A stretch of DNA of 64,000 bases, taken from NCBI GenBank assembly GCA_036374995.1, contig DASUSS010000130.1, forward strand, positions 10,996 to 74,995, in the 5' to 3' direction. The stretch is from SH-MAG3 sp036374995 (GTDB lineage Bacteria > Gemmatimonadota > Gemmatimonadetes > Longimicrobiales > RSA9). This document shows, one piece after another, positions 38,649 to 50,263 of the stretch (positions are counted from its first letter, which is position 1; every line of letters begins with the position of its first letter). The position numbers were made by a program, and so were the translations under genes. The notes under the pieces are model-generated. The model worked only from the letters and a program-made list of their open reading frames with translations. It was not told the origin of the DNA and did not search any database.

Positions 38649-40448
38649 ATGGAGAATGTCGAGATCGCCAGCGCTCTCAGCGAAGTCGCGGACCTCCTCG
38701 ATATCGAAGGCGACAATCCGTTCCGCGTCCGCGCGTACCGAACGGCCGTGCGGACCATCTCGAGCCTGACACGGCCGCTCGCGGAGATGGTCGCGGCAGG
38801 CGAGGACCTCGCAGAGCTGCCCGGCATCGGTCACGACATCGCCGGGCACATCACGGAGCTCGTGACGACGGGTCACCTGAAGCGGCTGGACGACCTGGAG
38901 CGCAAGGTGCCCGCCAGCCTCGCCGAACTCATGCGCATCGAGGGTCTCGGGCCCAGGCGGGCGCGACTGCTGTACGAGCAGCTCGGGATCCGCTCCATCG
39001 CCCAGCTCGAGAGGGCGATCCGCGAGGGCAGCGTCGCGGAGCTCAAGGGGTTCGGCGGAAAGACCGTCGCGAAGCTGCTGGCAGGTGTCCGGGCACTGCG
39101 CAGCCGACCGGCGCGCTTCAAGCTCTCGGATGCCGATCAGTACGTCCGACCGCTGCTCGCATACATGCGGAGTGCACCGGGCGTGGAGCGGGTCGAGGCC
39201 GCCGGCAGCTACCGCCGGCGCGCGGAGACGGTGGGTGACATTGATCTGCTCGTCATTTGCGCGCAGCCTGCCGCCGTAATGCGCCACTTCACGGAATACG
39301 CCGAAGTCGCGCGGGTCGAGGCGGCCGGCCGCACCCGCGGGACGGTATTCCTGAAGGCCGGACTCCAGGTCGACCTGCGGATCATGCCGGCCACGTGCTA
39401 CGGCGCCGCGCTGCACTACTTCACCGGGTCGAGGCCGCACAACATCGCCGTTCGCGCGCTCGGCGTGAAGCACGGGCTGCGCATCAGCGAGTACGGCGTG
39501 TTCCGGCGCGGCAGGGCGGGCGGGCGGCCGCGGCGCATCGGCGGTGCCGAGGAAGCCGATGTGTTCGACGCTGTCGGAATGGACCCCGTCCCTCCGGAGC
39601 TGCGCGAGAACCGCGGCGAGATCGAGGCGGCCCTCGAGCACCGGCTCCCGACGCTGCTGGAGCTCGGCGACATCCGCGGCGACCTGCAGATGCACAGCAC
39701 CTGGAGCGATGGCCAGGAGAGCATCGAAACGATGGCGTTCGCCGCGGTCGAGCGCGGCTATGAGTACATCTGCATCACGGACCACAGCCACGCCGCGCGC
39801 ATCGCCGGCGGTCTGGATCCGGACCAGCTTGCGGCGCAGGCACAGGAGATCACCGCCGTGCGCCGCAGGCTGCACGGCCGTCTGCATCTGTTCCACGGGA
39901 TGGAGGTCGACATCCTGCGCGACGGCACGCTGGACCTCGCGGACGAGCACCTCGATACGCTCGACCTCGTCATCGTGTCCGTTCACTCGCACCTGAACCT
40001 CGCGCGGTCCGCGATGACGGACCGAATCATCCGGGCGCTCCACCATCCGGCCGCGGACGTTCTCGGGCATCCGACCGGCCGGATCATCAATGGGCGCGCG
40101 CCGTGCGCGATCGACCTCGAGGCCGTGCTGCGCGCGGCCGCGGAGCTTGACGTTGCCGTGGAGATCAACGCGCAGCCGGACCGGCTCGACCTCGATGACC
40201 TGTGGGCGCGTCGCGCCCGAGACCTCGGTGTGCTCCTGGTCGTCAATACGGACGCGCACTCGGCGGCTTCGCTCGGCTTCATGCGGTACGGCGTCGATCA
40301 GGCTCGACGCGGTTGGATCCGGAGCCAGGATGTGCTGAACACGCGCAGTCTCGACGACCTCACGGCCTGGCTCGGGCGCCGTGCGAGCACGGCACGGCCT
40401 CGAGGCGGCGCCCGGCCGGGCCGCCGTCTCGAGGCGGCGCGATCATAG
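38649..40448 (+). CDS. polX: PolX-type DNA polymerase with C-terminal PHP domain
   Basis: 599 residues. The N-terminal 8-kDa-like HhH region (ELPGIGHDIAGHI, IEGLGPRRARLLYEQLG) precedes the family X nucleotidyltransferase, with catalytic aspartates in AGSYRRRAETVGDIDLL and LQVDLRIM. The PHP phosphoesterase domain (~335-570) retains metal ligands in MHSTWSDG, ITDHSH, GMEVDIL, VSVHSH, LGHPTGR and VNTDAHS, so both gap filling and 3'-5' exonuclease activity are expected (base-excision repair). I chose ATG 38649 (MENVEIASALSEVADLL) because that is the family N-terminus; ATG 38595 would add 18 residues. Neither has a strong ribosome site. Its stop overlaps the convergent BON gene by 6 bases. Confidence 0.92.
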   Translation: MENVEIASALSEVADLLDIEGDNPFRVRAYRTAVRTISSLTRPLAEMVAAGEDLAELPGIGHDIAGHITELVTTGHLKRLDDLERKVPASLAELMRIEGLGPRRARLLYEQLGIRSIAQLERAIREGSVAELKGFGGKTVAKLLAGVRALRSRPARFKLSDADQYVRPLLAYMRSAPGVERVEAAGSYRRRAETVGDIDLLVICAQPAAVMRHFTEYAEVARVEAAGRTRGTVFLKAGLQVDLRIMPATCYGAALHYFTGSRPHNIAVRALGVKHGLRISEYGVFRRGRAGGRPRRIGGAEEADVFDAVGMDPVPPELRENRGEIEAALEHRLPTLLELGDIRGDLQMHSTWSDGQESIETMAFAAVERGYEYICITDHSHAARIAGGLDPDQLAAQAQEITAVRRRLHGRLHLFHGMEVDILRDGTLDLADEHLDTLDLVIVSVHSHLNLARSAMTDRIIRALHHPAADVLGHPTGRIINGRAPCAIDLEAVLRAAAELDVAVEINAQPDRLDLDDLWARRARDLGVLLVVNTDAHSAASLGFMRYGVDQARRGWIRSQDVLNTRSLDDLTAWLGRRASTARPRGGARPGRRLEAARS

Positions 40449-41111
40449 CGAAGCCGCCGTGAAGCTCGACACCCTGAGCTGATTGTCGACATCCTGGACG
40501 CCGACCGCGGCACGAGCCGCGTGCTCGGCTTCCATCCGCTCCGACCACGAGCGCACCGTTCCGCTCAGCGTCACGCGGCCATCCTGCACCGACACGTCGA
40601 CGTGATCGGCATCGACCTGTGCGCTGCGCAGGAACGCCTTGTGGATCTGATCCCGCACGTCCTTCGGCGCAACGCGCGACCTGAGCCGGATCAGATTCGT
40701 GACACCGCGGACTCCGGTGAGCTCCCGGACCGCACGCTCCGCCGCACGACGCTGCGTCGACCAGTCGACTTCTCCCTCCAGCGTCACCCAGCCGTGCTCG
40801 ACCGTACCGACCACCGTGTTCGGCACGCTCACGTTCCACTTGAGCGTGGAGGCGACGGCCGCCGCGATGTCCGTGTCATCGCGTTCATGGCTGGCGGGCA
40901 TGCGCACCTCCAGCTGGTTCGCCACCGCCTTCACGCCCCTCACCCGCTTCGCCGCCTTCTCCGCCGCCCACTTCTCGGCGAAACTGCGAACGACACCGGT
41001 GAGCGTCACGGCGCCGTCGGTCGAGCTGACTCCGATCGCGTCTTCCTCGAGCGATGGCTCCCACGCCAGCTCGTCGAGCACGTCCTGTCTCAGGTCCTCA
41101 CGCTTGAACAT
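40443..41111 (-). CDS. triple BON-domain protein
   Basis: 222 residues, a close paralogue of the protein at 28143: the same three-domain layout, the same length, and shared stretches such as LRSAQVDADHV and WSERMEAEHAARAA. ATG 41111 is preceded by the identical GGAGGTGACC context, so the duplication includes the translation start. It lacks a signal peptide. It is 21 bp downstream of the phosphoribosyltransferase gene and probably shares its promoter. Confidence 0.85.
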   Translation of the reverse strand: MFKREDLRQDVLDELAWEPSLEEDAIGVSSTDGAVTLTGVVRSFAEKWAAEKAAKRVRGVKAVANQLEVRMPASHERDDTDIAAAVASTLKWNVSVPNTVVGTVEHGWVTLEGEVDWSTQRRAAERAVRELTGVRGVTNLIRLRSRVAPKDVRDQIHKAFLRSAQVDADHVDVSVQDGRVTLSGTVRSWSERMEAEHAARAAVGVQDVDNQLRVSSFTAASL

Positions 41112-41132
41112 GGTCACCTCCGATGCAGCGTT

Positions 41133-41795
41133 CTACGTCTGCGAGGCCGCGCGCGAGCGGCGCGCCTCGTGGAGTACGGCACGGACGTCGTCGTCGGTCA
41201 GCTGCGGGAACTCGTCGTACCAGCCGCCGATCGAGCCGAGCAGGGCCGGTTGAACCAGGCAGAGCACGCGGTCGGCCTCGCGCCCGAGGCTGGCGCAAAC
41301 GGCGGGGTCGGCGATCGGAACCGCCACGATCACGCGATGCGCACCCGCCGCTCGCGCCGCCCTGACCGCGGCCAGCATGGTGGCACCGGTGGCGAGGCCA
41401 TCATCGACGAGGAGCACATTGCGGTCGCGCAGCGCGACCCGTTCGCCGCTCGCGCGATACAATCGCTCGCGCCGCTCCATCTCGCGCTCCTCGCGCCGCG
41501 CGATCGAGTCGATCACGTCGGACGGAACACCCGAGGCAATGCCGGCATTCACCACCCGCACCCCGCCCGGGCCGATCGCGCCGATCGCGAGCTCCGGTTG
41601 CAGCGGGTGGCCCAGCTTGCGCACCACCATTACGTCCAGCTCTGCGCCGAGGGCACGAGCGACCTCCGCGGCAACCGTCACGCCGCCGCGCGCGAGCCCG
41701 AGCACCAGCGGATCATCGAGATGCACATGGTGCTGCAGCGCCTCCGCCAGCTGCCTTCCCGCATCGGCGCGGTCGGTGAAGTTGCGAACGTACAT
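41133..41795 (-). CDS. phosphoribosyltransferase-domain protein
   Basis: 220 residues, type I PRTase fold. The PRPP-binding loop is NVLLVDDGLATGATMLAAV; the N-terminus has the conserved VLGLARGGVTVAAEVARALGA and ELDVMVVRKLGHP. Mtb Rv0571c and the N-terminal part of Rv2030c are DosR-regulated members of this family. The acceptor base is unknown; members are often annotated merely as PRT-domain proteins. ATG 41795 lies 6 bases behind AGGAGG. A GTAGGGGAAT box is 58 bp upstream. Confidence 0.85.
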   Translation of the reverse strand: MYVRNFTDRADAGRQLAEALQHHVHLDDPLVLGLARGGVTVAAEVARALGAELDVMVVRKLGHPLQPELAIGAIGPGGVRVVNAGIASGVPSDVIDSIARREEREMERRERLYRASGERVALRDRNVLLVDDGLATGATMLAAVRAARAAGAHRVIVAVPIADPAVCASLGREADRVLCLVQPALLGSIGGWYDEFPQLTDDDVRAVLHEARRSRAASQT

Positions 41796-41852
41796 CCCGG
41801 CCTCCTGCAGGCGATGCCTCGTTCAACGATGAGACCGGACCAGCCGCCTGAC

Positions 41853-41870
41853 CGTAGGGGAATCGCTGAA
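41853..41870. promoter_or_regulatory. GTAGGGGAATC box upstream of the PRT/BON operon
   Basis: CGTAGGGGAATCGCTGAA lies in the 92-bp gap between the PRT start (41795) and the baeRF stop (41888). Further right, GGAATCCTCCCTAT (about 41879-41892) is a related inverted half running into the baeRF 3' end. This is the best match to the shared core. Confidence 0.5.
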
Positions 41871-41887
41871 GATCGTCGGAATCCTCC

Positions 41888-43006
41888 CTATCCCTCACGC
41901 GCTCCGGTATCGCTCGCGGCCAGGACGCGCGGCGTGGCGAAACGCAGCACTGCGCCCACGCCGCCGCCGCTCTCCTCCAGCAGCGCGCCCGCCTCGTCCG
42001 TCATGAGCTCGACCGTGGCCGCGTGATCCAGCGCCTGCGCGATCAGCCGCTCCGCCCTCTCCTCGTCTTCCGCTACGAACCGGGTGGTGAGGAGCAGGCG
42101 ATCGATCTGCCCGAGAACGGCCGCGGCCGCGGTGGCCTCGATGCCCAGCGTGCCCAGCCCGCCGGCGCCCGCCGCATCCATCACCTGTCTCACCGCCGAC
42201 TGCTGCAGCCGCTGCGTCAGCCGGGAGACGGCAGACTCGAGCAGCGGCTGGATCTCCGCCGCCGACATGGTGAGATGGAGAGCGGGCTCGACCTGCAACC
42301 GGTCGCCCGCCTCCGGCTCCAGCTGTTTCTCCAGCGCCGCTACCGACCGCGTCGGTCCGCCCAGAACGACGAGCACATCGCCGGCAATGTTCAGCTCGCC
42401 GACGACGAACCTGAGAAGCCGCTCCGACTCCAGCCGCAGTATCCGCTCGGCTGCATCCGTGGCCGTCTCGCCGCGTACGCCGCTGTGCGCCGCAGCCCGC
42501 TTCGACATGTTGCGGTCGGTCAGATCATCGATGAACTCGTCGGCACGGTGATCCACCAGCTCGGTCAGGGCGCCGGACTCGTAGCGGAGCAGCCGCGCGC
42601 GACGGCGGTCGATCAGCACGAGCATGACGGGCCGGCTCTGCTTCAGGGCGCGCAGGTACGGGCCGATCAGGATCCCCTCCCTCCACCGGACCAGGTCCGG
42701 CATGGGTGCGGGGACCTCTTCGCAGTGCCATACGCGTTCCGGCGTCACGAACGCGACCCAGCCGCGGCCCGGCAGGAACCCGCGGTACGGCTGCAGCTCG
42801 TTCTCGAGGAGCCGCCGTGCCGCTCTGAATGCATCGCGAACGTCACCCTCCAGTTCCTGCTCCTGCCGATCCAGCTGCGCCGTCAGTCGCATGCGCCAGC
42901 TGGAGCGCTCCGTCGGATCGTGCTCCTCCGCCGCGATGTACACACTCAGCACGCTCGCGTCGGACAGCTTCCGCTGCATCTCCACCAGGTCGTGAAGCGC
43001 CAGCAT
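41888..43006 (-). CDS. baeRF-family (eRF1-like) protein
   Basis: 372 residues. The N-terminus ALHDLVEMQRKLSDASVLSVYI and the following strands fit the bacterial/archaeal eRF1-like (baeRF) superfamily, related to eukaryotic release factor 1 and Vms1/VLRF1. The central domain contains MLVLIDRRRARLLRYESGAL; the C-terminal domain has DRLLLTTRFVAEDEERAERLIAQAL. I see no GGQ tripeptide, so simple peptide release is doubtful; ribosome-associated rescue or RNA binding is possible. Mtb Rv2629, DosR-regulated and adjacent to the archease (Rv2630) and RtcB (Rv2631) genes, appears to be the same family and order. ATG 43006 follows GGAGGAGAG. Confidence 0.78.
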   Translation of the reverse strand: MLALHDLVEMQRKLSDASVLSVYIAAEEHDPTERSSWRMRLTAQLDRQEQELEGDVRDAFRAARRLLENELQPYRGFLPGRGWVAFVTPERVWHCEEVPAPMPDLVRWREGILIGPYLRALKQSRPVMLVLIDRRRARLLRYESGALTELVDHRADEFIDDLTDRNMSKRAAAHSGVRGETATDAAERILRLESERLLRFVVGELNIAGDVLVVLGGPTRSVAALEKQLEPEAGDRLQVEPALHLTMSAAEIQPLLESAVSRLTQRLQQSAVRQVMDAAGAGGLGTLGIEATAAAAVLGQIDRLLLTTRFVAEDEERAERLIAQALDHAATVELMTDEAGALLEESGGGVGAVLRFATPRVLAASDTGAREG

Positions 43007-43133
43007 CTCTCCTCCTTGGTGACTCTCGAATCATGATGCACGGCACCGGGAATGCAGGCTGTCAGGCAAACTCCGCGGGCCGTGCGGTCGGGCCCCGATC
43101 GCCGACTGGCCGGGCCACCGTCCCGAGCCGGCG

Positions 43134-43144
43134 CTTTCCCTACA
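43134..43144. promoter_or_regulatory. TGTAGGGAAAG box upstream of the baeRF gene
   Basis: Read on the minus strand, 43144-43134 is TGTAGGGAAAG, 128 bp upstream of the baeRF ATG in the 190-bp gap after archease. It matches the shared core in nine of eleven positions. Confidence 0.45.
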
Positions 43145-43196
43145 GACCGCCGCCCATCCCCGCGCCATCGTGGCTGAATAGGGGCGGGGCGCGGCT

Positions 43197-43628
43197 TCAG
43201 ACGTCGAAGATGACGCGGGCGAACCAGCCGCCGTCCCGCCGGCGGACGTCGAGCTGGTGGTATGTGACGCCCTTGATCTCGCGGAGCGGGGCGCCGCCCG
43301 CCCGCGCGCAGTGCACGGCCGCGTCGAGCCCCCGCGCATCGGCGCGAGAGAACTCGGTGCTGACGGGGCACTCGCCCGTGCTCTCGTAGAGGTACAGCAG
43401 CTCGCGGAGCCAGTCGGCGAACAGGCGCGGCGCGTCGTCCGCCTGCAGCGCGAGGTGTCGTAGCTCCGGAGCGGTGTGATCGAGTGAGGTGATGTACCCG
43501 GTGCCGAGCAGCAGCTGGAACATGCCGTCACCGGCGGCGCGCAGCAGCTCGGCAAAGCTCGGCGCAACGACTTCGACGCCGACGTCGGCGGTGTGCTCGA
43601 GGAAACGGATGCTGGAGGCGGTCGCCAT
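43197..43628 (-). CDS. archease, RtcB ligase cofactor protein
   Basis: 143 residues, the normal size. FLEHTADVGVEVVAPSFAELLRAAGDGMFQLL is the hallmark N-terminus with the metal-binding Asp; LLYLYESTG and EIKGVTYHQLDV follow, and the C-terminus RVIFDV is typical. Archease activates RtcB by promoting guanylylation and multiple turnover. Its gene is divergent from rtcB with only 29 bp between starts, so the promoters must overlap the genes or each other. Mtb Rv2630 is the DosR-regulated counterpart as I recall it. Confidence 0.93.
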   Translation of the reverse strand: MATASSIRFLEHTADVGVEVVAPSFAELLRAAGDGMFQLLLGTGYITSLDHTAPELRHLALQADDAPRLFADWLRELLYLYESTGECPVSTEFSRADARGLDAAVHCARAGGAPLREIKGVTYHQLDVRRRDGGWFARVIFDV

Positions 43629-43657
43629 GTCGTCACGTACGCTGTGCCGGGAACGTA

Positions 43658-45138
43658 ATGCCCGGGAATGATGCGCGCACGGACGCCGCCGCCGCGGTCG
43701 TCGGTCCCGGGCTCGAGCGGATCGACGAATACCGCTGGCGCATTCCGCGTCACGGCGCCATGCGCGTCGAAGGCCTCATCTACGCCGATGCCGCGCTGCT
43801 GGAGGACATCGGGAGTGAGGCCATTCAGCAGGTCGTGAACGTGGCGTGCCTGCCGGGCATCGTCGAGCGGTCCATTGCGATGCCCGACATCCACTGGGGC
43901 TACGGCTTCGCCATCGGCGGTGTCGCCGCGTTCGACCCCGACAGCGGCGGCATCATCAGCCCCGGCGGCGTCGGCTACGATATCAACTGCGGCGTCCGCC
44001 TGCTGCGTTCCGATCTCCCGGCTGCCGACCTGCGGCCGCAGATCCCCGCGTTGATCAACCAGGTCATGCGTGATGTTCCCGCCGGCATGGGCGCACATCA
44101 CCGCAGGTCCGGGCTGTCGGAGGATGAAGTGCGCCAGGTCATGGTGCAGGGTGCAGACTGGGTGGTGCAACACGGCTGGGGTGACCCCGGCGACCCGGAG
44201 CGGACCGAAGCCGGCGGCGCGCTGGCCGATGCCGATCCGGGCCAGGTCAGCGACCGGGCGGTGCAGCGCGGACGCGGTCAGCTCGGCACGCTGGGATCCG
44301 GCAATCACTTCATCGAGATCGGGTTCGTCGACCGGATCTTCGATGCCGACGCCGCCGCCGCGTTCGGCCTGGTTGCCGGAATGACGACCGTGCTGATCCA
44401 TTCCGGGTCGCGCGGCCTCGGCTACCAGGTCTGCGACGACTATCTCCAGACGATGCTCGACGTCGCCGCGCGCAGCGGCATCGACCTGCCGGACCGCCAG
44501 CTGGCCTGTGCCCCGCTCGAGACGCCCGAGGCGAAGCGATACCTGGGCGCCATGAACGCGGCCGCGAACTTCGCGTTCGCGAACCGGCAGCTCATGGCGC
44601 ACCGCGTTCGTGAAGCATTCGCACGCGTGCTGAAGCGGCCGTGGACGGAACTCGGCATGGCGCAGGTCTACGATGTCGCGCACAACATGGCGAAGTGGGA
44701 GATGCACGAGGTTGCAGGGCGGGCGAAGCGCCTGTGTGTCCACCGCAAGGGCGCCACACGAGCGTTTCCCGCCGGGCACCCGGACGTTCCTGCCGCGTAC
44801 CGCGGCACGGGACAGCCTGTGCTGATTCCCGGCGATCTCGCGCGCTGCTCGTTCGTGCTCGCCGGCACGGAGCGCGCATTTCGCGAGAGCTTCGGCTCCT
44901 GTTGCCACGGCGCGGGCCGGCGGCTCAGCCGCCACGCGGCGAAGAAGCTCACGAGCGGCCGGGACCTGCGCGGCGAGTTCCGCGAGCAGGGCGTCGAGGT
45001 ACGCGCGTCATCGTACGCGACGATCGCGGAAGAGGTGCCCGAGGCGTACAAGGATGTCAGCGAAGTCGTCGAGGTCGTTCACGGCGCGGGCATCGGAAGG
45101 AAAGTGGCGCGGCTCAAGCCACTCGCGGTGCTCAAGGG

Positions 45139-45142
<4 letters not shown>
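43658..45142 (+). CDS. rtcB: RNA-splicing ligase RtcB
   Basis: 494 residues, long form. It joins 2',3'-cyclic phosphate and 5'-OH RNA ends with GTP and Mn2+. Metal ligands are in GYDINCGVRLL, GSGNHFIEI and LIHSGSRGLGYQ; the guanylylated His is in GSCCHGAGRRLSR; MPDIHWGYGFAIGG is the conserved N-terminal block. Expected substrates are tRNA or rRNA cut by toxin nucleases under stress. The stop overlaps the acetyl-CoA synthetase start (ATGA), the first link in a chain of coupled genes to 50541. Confidence 0.96.
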
Positions 45143-46874
<1,732 letters not shown>

Positions 46875-46878
<4 letters not shown>

Positions 46879-47876
46879 GCACGCCCGCCGCCGCCGCTGC
46901 TCCTCCCGCGCTGACGGCCGATGAGGGCCGCCTCCTCTACCGCGGCATGCTGCGCATCCGCCGCTTCGAGGAGAAGTCCGCAGAGCTGTACACCCAGGAG
47001 AAGATCCGCGGGTTCCTGCACCTCTACATCGGCGAGGAGGCGGTCGCGGTAGGGGTCATGGACACGCTCCGGCCGGATGACGCCGTCGTCGCCACGTACC
47101 GCGAGCACGGTCACGCACTCGCGCGCGACGTTCCGGCCGGCCCCGTGATGGCCGAGATGTTCGGGAAAGTCGAAGGCTGCAGCCGCGGCCGCGGCGGCTC
47201 GATGCACATCTTCGATGCGCAGCGCCGATTCTACGGCGGCAACGCCATCGTGGGGGGCGGCCTGCCCCTTGCCGTCGGTCTCGCGCTCGCCGAGCAGATG
47301 CAGGGTTCATCGCGGATCGCCGTGTGCTTCTTCGGCGAGGGCGCGATGGCGGAGGGCGAGTTCCACGAGTCCATGAACCTGGCTGCACTCTGGAACCTGC
47401 CCGTGCTGTTCTGCTGCGAGAACAACCTGTACGCGATGGGCACGGCGCTCGGCCGCTCGCAGTCCGAGACCGATCTGGCGTTGCGCGCCGCGAGCTACCA
47501 GGTCCCCGCGTGGGCCGTCGATGGCATGGATGTCGTCGCCGTGCGGGAAGCTGCGCAGCGGGCGGTGGACGCGGTGCGCGGCGGCGGCGGTCCGTACTTC
47601 CTCGAACTGCTCACCTACCGGTTCCGCGCCCACTCGATGTTCGATGCAGAGCTCTACCGCGAGAAATCGGAGGTCGAGGAGTGGAAGCGGCGCGATCCGA
47701 TCCCCGCGTTCGCGTCCCGTCTCGAGGCGGCGGGTCTGCTGAGCGCCGCCGACCGCGAGACCGTGGGAGCCGAGGTCGAGGCGGAGATCGAGGCGGCGGT
47801 CGCGTTCGCGGAAGCGGGCACGATCGAGCCGGTCGAAGAGCTGACGCGCTTCGTCTACAGTGAAGCCGCGCCATGA
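46875..47876 (+). CDS. pdhA: 2-oxo acid (pyruvate) dehydrogenase E1 alpha subunit
   Basis: 333 residues. The thiamine-diphosphate motif is FFGEGAMAEGEFHESMNLAALWNLPVLFCCENN (GDG is GEG here, as in other E1 alphas). HLYIGEEAVAVGVM, YREHGHALARDV, GRGGSMHIF and YRFRAHSMFD are family blocks. With E1 beta it decarboxylates pyruvate or a related 2-oxo acid and acetylates the lipoyl group of E2. Branched-chain or acetoin dehydrogenase are alternatives; the pyruvate assignment rests on the neighbouring acetyl-CoA synthetase. It is coupled by ATGA overlaps to both neighbours. Confidence 0.88.
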
Positions 47877-48847
47877 GCATTACCTACCGCGAAGCCGTGC
47901 GCGAGGCCATACGCGAAGCGCTCCACGCCGACCCGCGCGTGTTCCTGATGGGCGAGGATGTCGGGCGGTACGGCGGCTGCTACGCCGTGACGAAGGGTCT
48001 GCTCGAGGAGTTCGGCCCCGAACGCATCCGCGATACGCCACTGTCCGAAGGCGCGTTCGTCGGTGCCGGCATTGGTGCCGCGCTCGGCGGCATGCGCCCG
48101 ATCGTCGAGATCATGACCGTCAACTTCAGCATGCTCGCGCTCGATCAGGTGGTGAACACGGCGGCCACGCTGCTGCACATGTCGGGCGGACAGTTCAACG
48201 TGCCGATCGTGATCCGCATGGTGACGGGCGGCGGGCGTCAGCTCGCGGCGCAGCACTCCCACAGTCTCGAGAACTGGTATGCGCACGTCCCCGGCCTGAA
48301 GGTGGTCGCGCCGGCCACGCTCGCGGATGCACGCGGCATGCTCGCGAGCGCACTCGCCGATCCCGATCCCGTCGTCATCTTCGAGCACGTGCTGCTCTAC
48401 GGCGAGACCGGCGAGCTGGCTGCACCGATGACGGCCGCGCCGATCCATGGCGCGGCGGTGCGGCGTACGGGGCGTGACATCACGATCGTCGCACATGGCG
48501 GAATGCTGACGCGCGCGCTCGCAGCCGCGGAACGGCTGAGTGCGGATGGCATCGATGTCGAGGTGGTCGACCTCCGTGTCCTGCGTCCGCTCGATACCGC
48601 AACGATCCTGGAGTCGGTGGCGCGGACGCGCCGCGCACTCGTCGTCGATGAGGGCTGGCGTAGCGGCAGTCTCGCTGCGGAGGTGAGCGCACGCATCATG
48701 GAGGGCGTGTTCCGGGAGCTCGATGCGCCCGTCGGCCGGCTGTGCTCTGCCGAGGTGCCGATGCCGTACGCGCGACAGCTCGAGCAGGCGGCGATCCCGC
48801 AGGTCGCTGACATCATCACGGCCGCGCGCGCCGTCGTGGAGGGCTGA
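47873..48847 (+). CDS. pdhB: 2-oxo acid (pyruvate) dehydrogenase E1 beta subunit
   Basis: 324 residues, full length. Conserved blocks are FLMGEDVGRYGGCYAVTKGLLEEFG, DTPLSEGAFVGAGIGAALGGMRP, NTAATLLHMSGGQF with the family's potassium/TPP environment, and HSHSLENWYAHVPGLKVVAPAT; VPMPYARQLEQAAIPQVADI is the typical C-terminus. It forms the alpha2-beta2 heterotetramer with the preceding gene product. It starts by ATGA overlap; 33 bp separate it from the E2 start. Confidence 0.9.
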   Translation: MSITYREAVREAIREALHADPRVFLMGEDVGRYGGCYAVTKGLLEEFGPERIRDTPLSEGAFVGAGIGAALGGMRPIVEIMTVNFSMLALDQVVNTAATLLHMSGGQFNVPIVIRMVTGGGRQLAAQHSHSLENWYAHVPGLKVVAPATLADARGMLASALADPDPVVIFEHVLLYGETGELAAPMTAAPIHGAAVRRTGRDITIVAHGGMLTRALAAAERLSADGIDVEVVDLRVLRPLDTATILESVARTRRALVVDEGWRSGSLAAEVSARIMEGVFRELDAPVGRLCSAEVPMPYARQLEQAAIPQVADIITAARAVVEG

Positions 48848-48880
48848 CGTGAGGTCGTACTTCCCGTGTGTGAGGCCCGC

Positions 48881-50263
48881 ATGAGCGAGTACCGCATGCC
48901 GTCGCTCGGCGCGGACATGAAGGATGGCCTGCTCGTCGAGTGGTATGTGCAGCCGGGGTCCGCCCTCCACCGCGGCCAGGTCATTGCCCTCGTCGACACG
49001 CACAAGGGCGCGATCGAGATCGAGGTGTTCGAGGATGGTGTCCTGGAGGAAATCCTCGTGCCCCCGGGGGAACGCGTTCCGGTCGGCGCGGTGATGGCGC
49101 GGATCGCGTCCGGAACGGACGCCGCGGTCGCGGCGAGCGCACCGGCGGCCGCGGCGGCCGAGCGAGCCACATCAGCTGCACCGACGGCCGAGCCTGCGGC
49201 GCCGCCCGTGGCTGCCGGGCCGCCGGCGCCCGCTGCGCCGGCGCCGGCACCGGCCGGCGGTCCATCATTTCGCGAGCCCCCGATCCTGCGCGGAAGCGGC
49301 CCGGGGGGCGCGGTCACCATCGACGACGTGCGGGCTGCGCGGGCCACGCGGCCGGACGGCGCGGCGCCGGTCGAGCCGGTCCGGGAATCCCGTCCGCGCG
49401 CGTCGCCGGTGGCGCGACGCATCGCAGAGACGCTCGGCATCGATCTCGGCACCGTGCGCGGAACGGGAGCGCGCGGCACGATCGTGCGCGCGGATGTAGA
49501 ACGCGCCGCCGGCGAGCGGCGCGCCGTTCCGCCGCAGACGCCACCCGCCTCCGCCGCTGCTCCGCCACCGGAACCGGCCGGTGCTGCGGCGCCAGCGTTT
49601 ACGAGCTCGATGCGGGAGGCGATCGCTGCGGCGGTGTCACGATCGGCGCGCGAGATCCCGCACTACTTCCTCGCGACCGACGTGAGCATGGCGCGCGCGC
49701 TGGCGTGGCTCGCGCGGATCAACGAGGGACGTCCGTCGAGCGAGCTGCTGCTGCCGGCCGCGTTGCAGATCCGGGCAGTGGCCCTCGCGCTCCGCGAGTT
49801 CCCGGACTTCAACGGCTTCTGGATCGATGGCGCGCTGCGTCCCGCTGCGGGCGTGCACGTAGGCATCGCCGTGTCGCTGCGGGGCGGTGGACTCGTCGTT
49901 CCTGCCATCCACGACGCGGACCGCATGCAGCCCGACGAGCTCATGCATGCACTGTCGGATGTCGTATCGCGTGCGCGCACCGGCCGGCTGCGCGGCTCCG
50001 AGGTCGCGGACGGCACGATCACCGTCACGAGCGTCGGCGAGCGCGGTGTGGAGACGGTGTTCGGGATCATCTATCCGCCACAGGTCGCGCTCATCGGATT
50101 CGGTCGCATCACGGAGCGGCCATGGGCGGAAGGCGGCATGGTCGGCGCGCGGCCCGTCGTCACGATCACGCTCGCCGCCGATCATCGTGCGAGCGATGGC
50201 CACCGCGGCGGGCTCTTCCTGTCCGCGATTGCACGTCGGCTCAGTGAACCGGAGGCGCCATGA
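48881..50263 (+). CDS. pdhC: 2-oxo acid dehydrogenase E2 (dihydrolipoamide acyltransferase)
   Basis: 460 residues. The lipoyl domain (~1-78) has the lipoylation lysine in VDTHKGAIEIEV (K42). An Ala/Pro-rich linker follows, then a subunit-binding domain (~165-205, ASPVARRIAETLGIDLGTVRGTGARG), a second linker, and the catalytic domain with TSMREAIAAAVSRSAREIPHYF and the active site ADHRASDGHRGGLF. Only one lipoyl domain. No E3 gene is nearby, so lipoamide dehydrogenase must come from elsewhere. ATG 48881 has TGAGG upstream; GTG 48866 would add five residues. The stop overlaps the acyl carrier protein start (ATGA). Confidence 0.9.
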   Translation: MSEYRMPSLGADMKDGLLVEWYVQPGSALHRGQVIALVDTHKGAIEIEVFEDGVLEEILVPPGERVPVGAVMARIASGTDAAVAASAPAAAAAERATSAAPTAEPAAPPVAAGPPAPAAPAPAPAGGPSFREPPILRGSGPGGAVTIDDVRAARATRPDGAAPVEPVRESRPRASPVARRIAETLGIDLGTVRGTGARGTIVRADVERAAGERRAVPPQTPPASAAAPPPEPAGAAAPAFTSSMREAIAAAVSRSAREIPHYFLATDVSMARALAWLARINEGRPSSELLLPAALQIRAVALALREFPDFNGFWIDGALRPAAGVHVGIAVSLRGGGLVVPAIHDADRMQPDELMHALSDVVSRARTGRLRGSEVADGTITVTSVGERGVETVFGIIYPPQVALIGFGRITERPWAEGGMVGARPVVTITLAADHRASDGHRGGLFLSAIARRLSEPEAP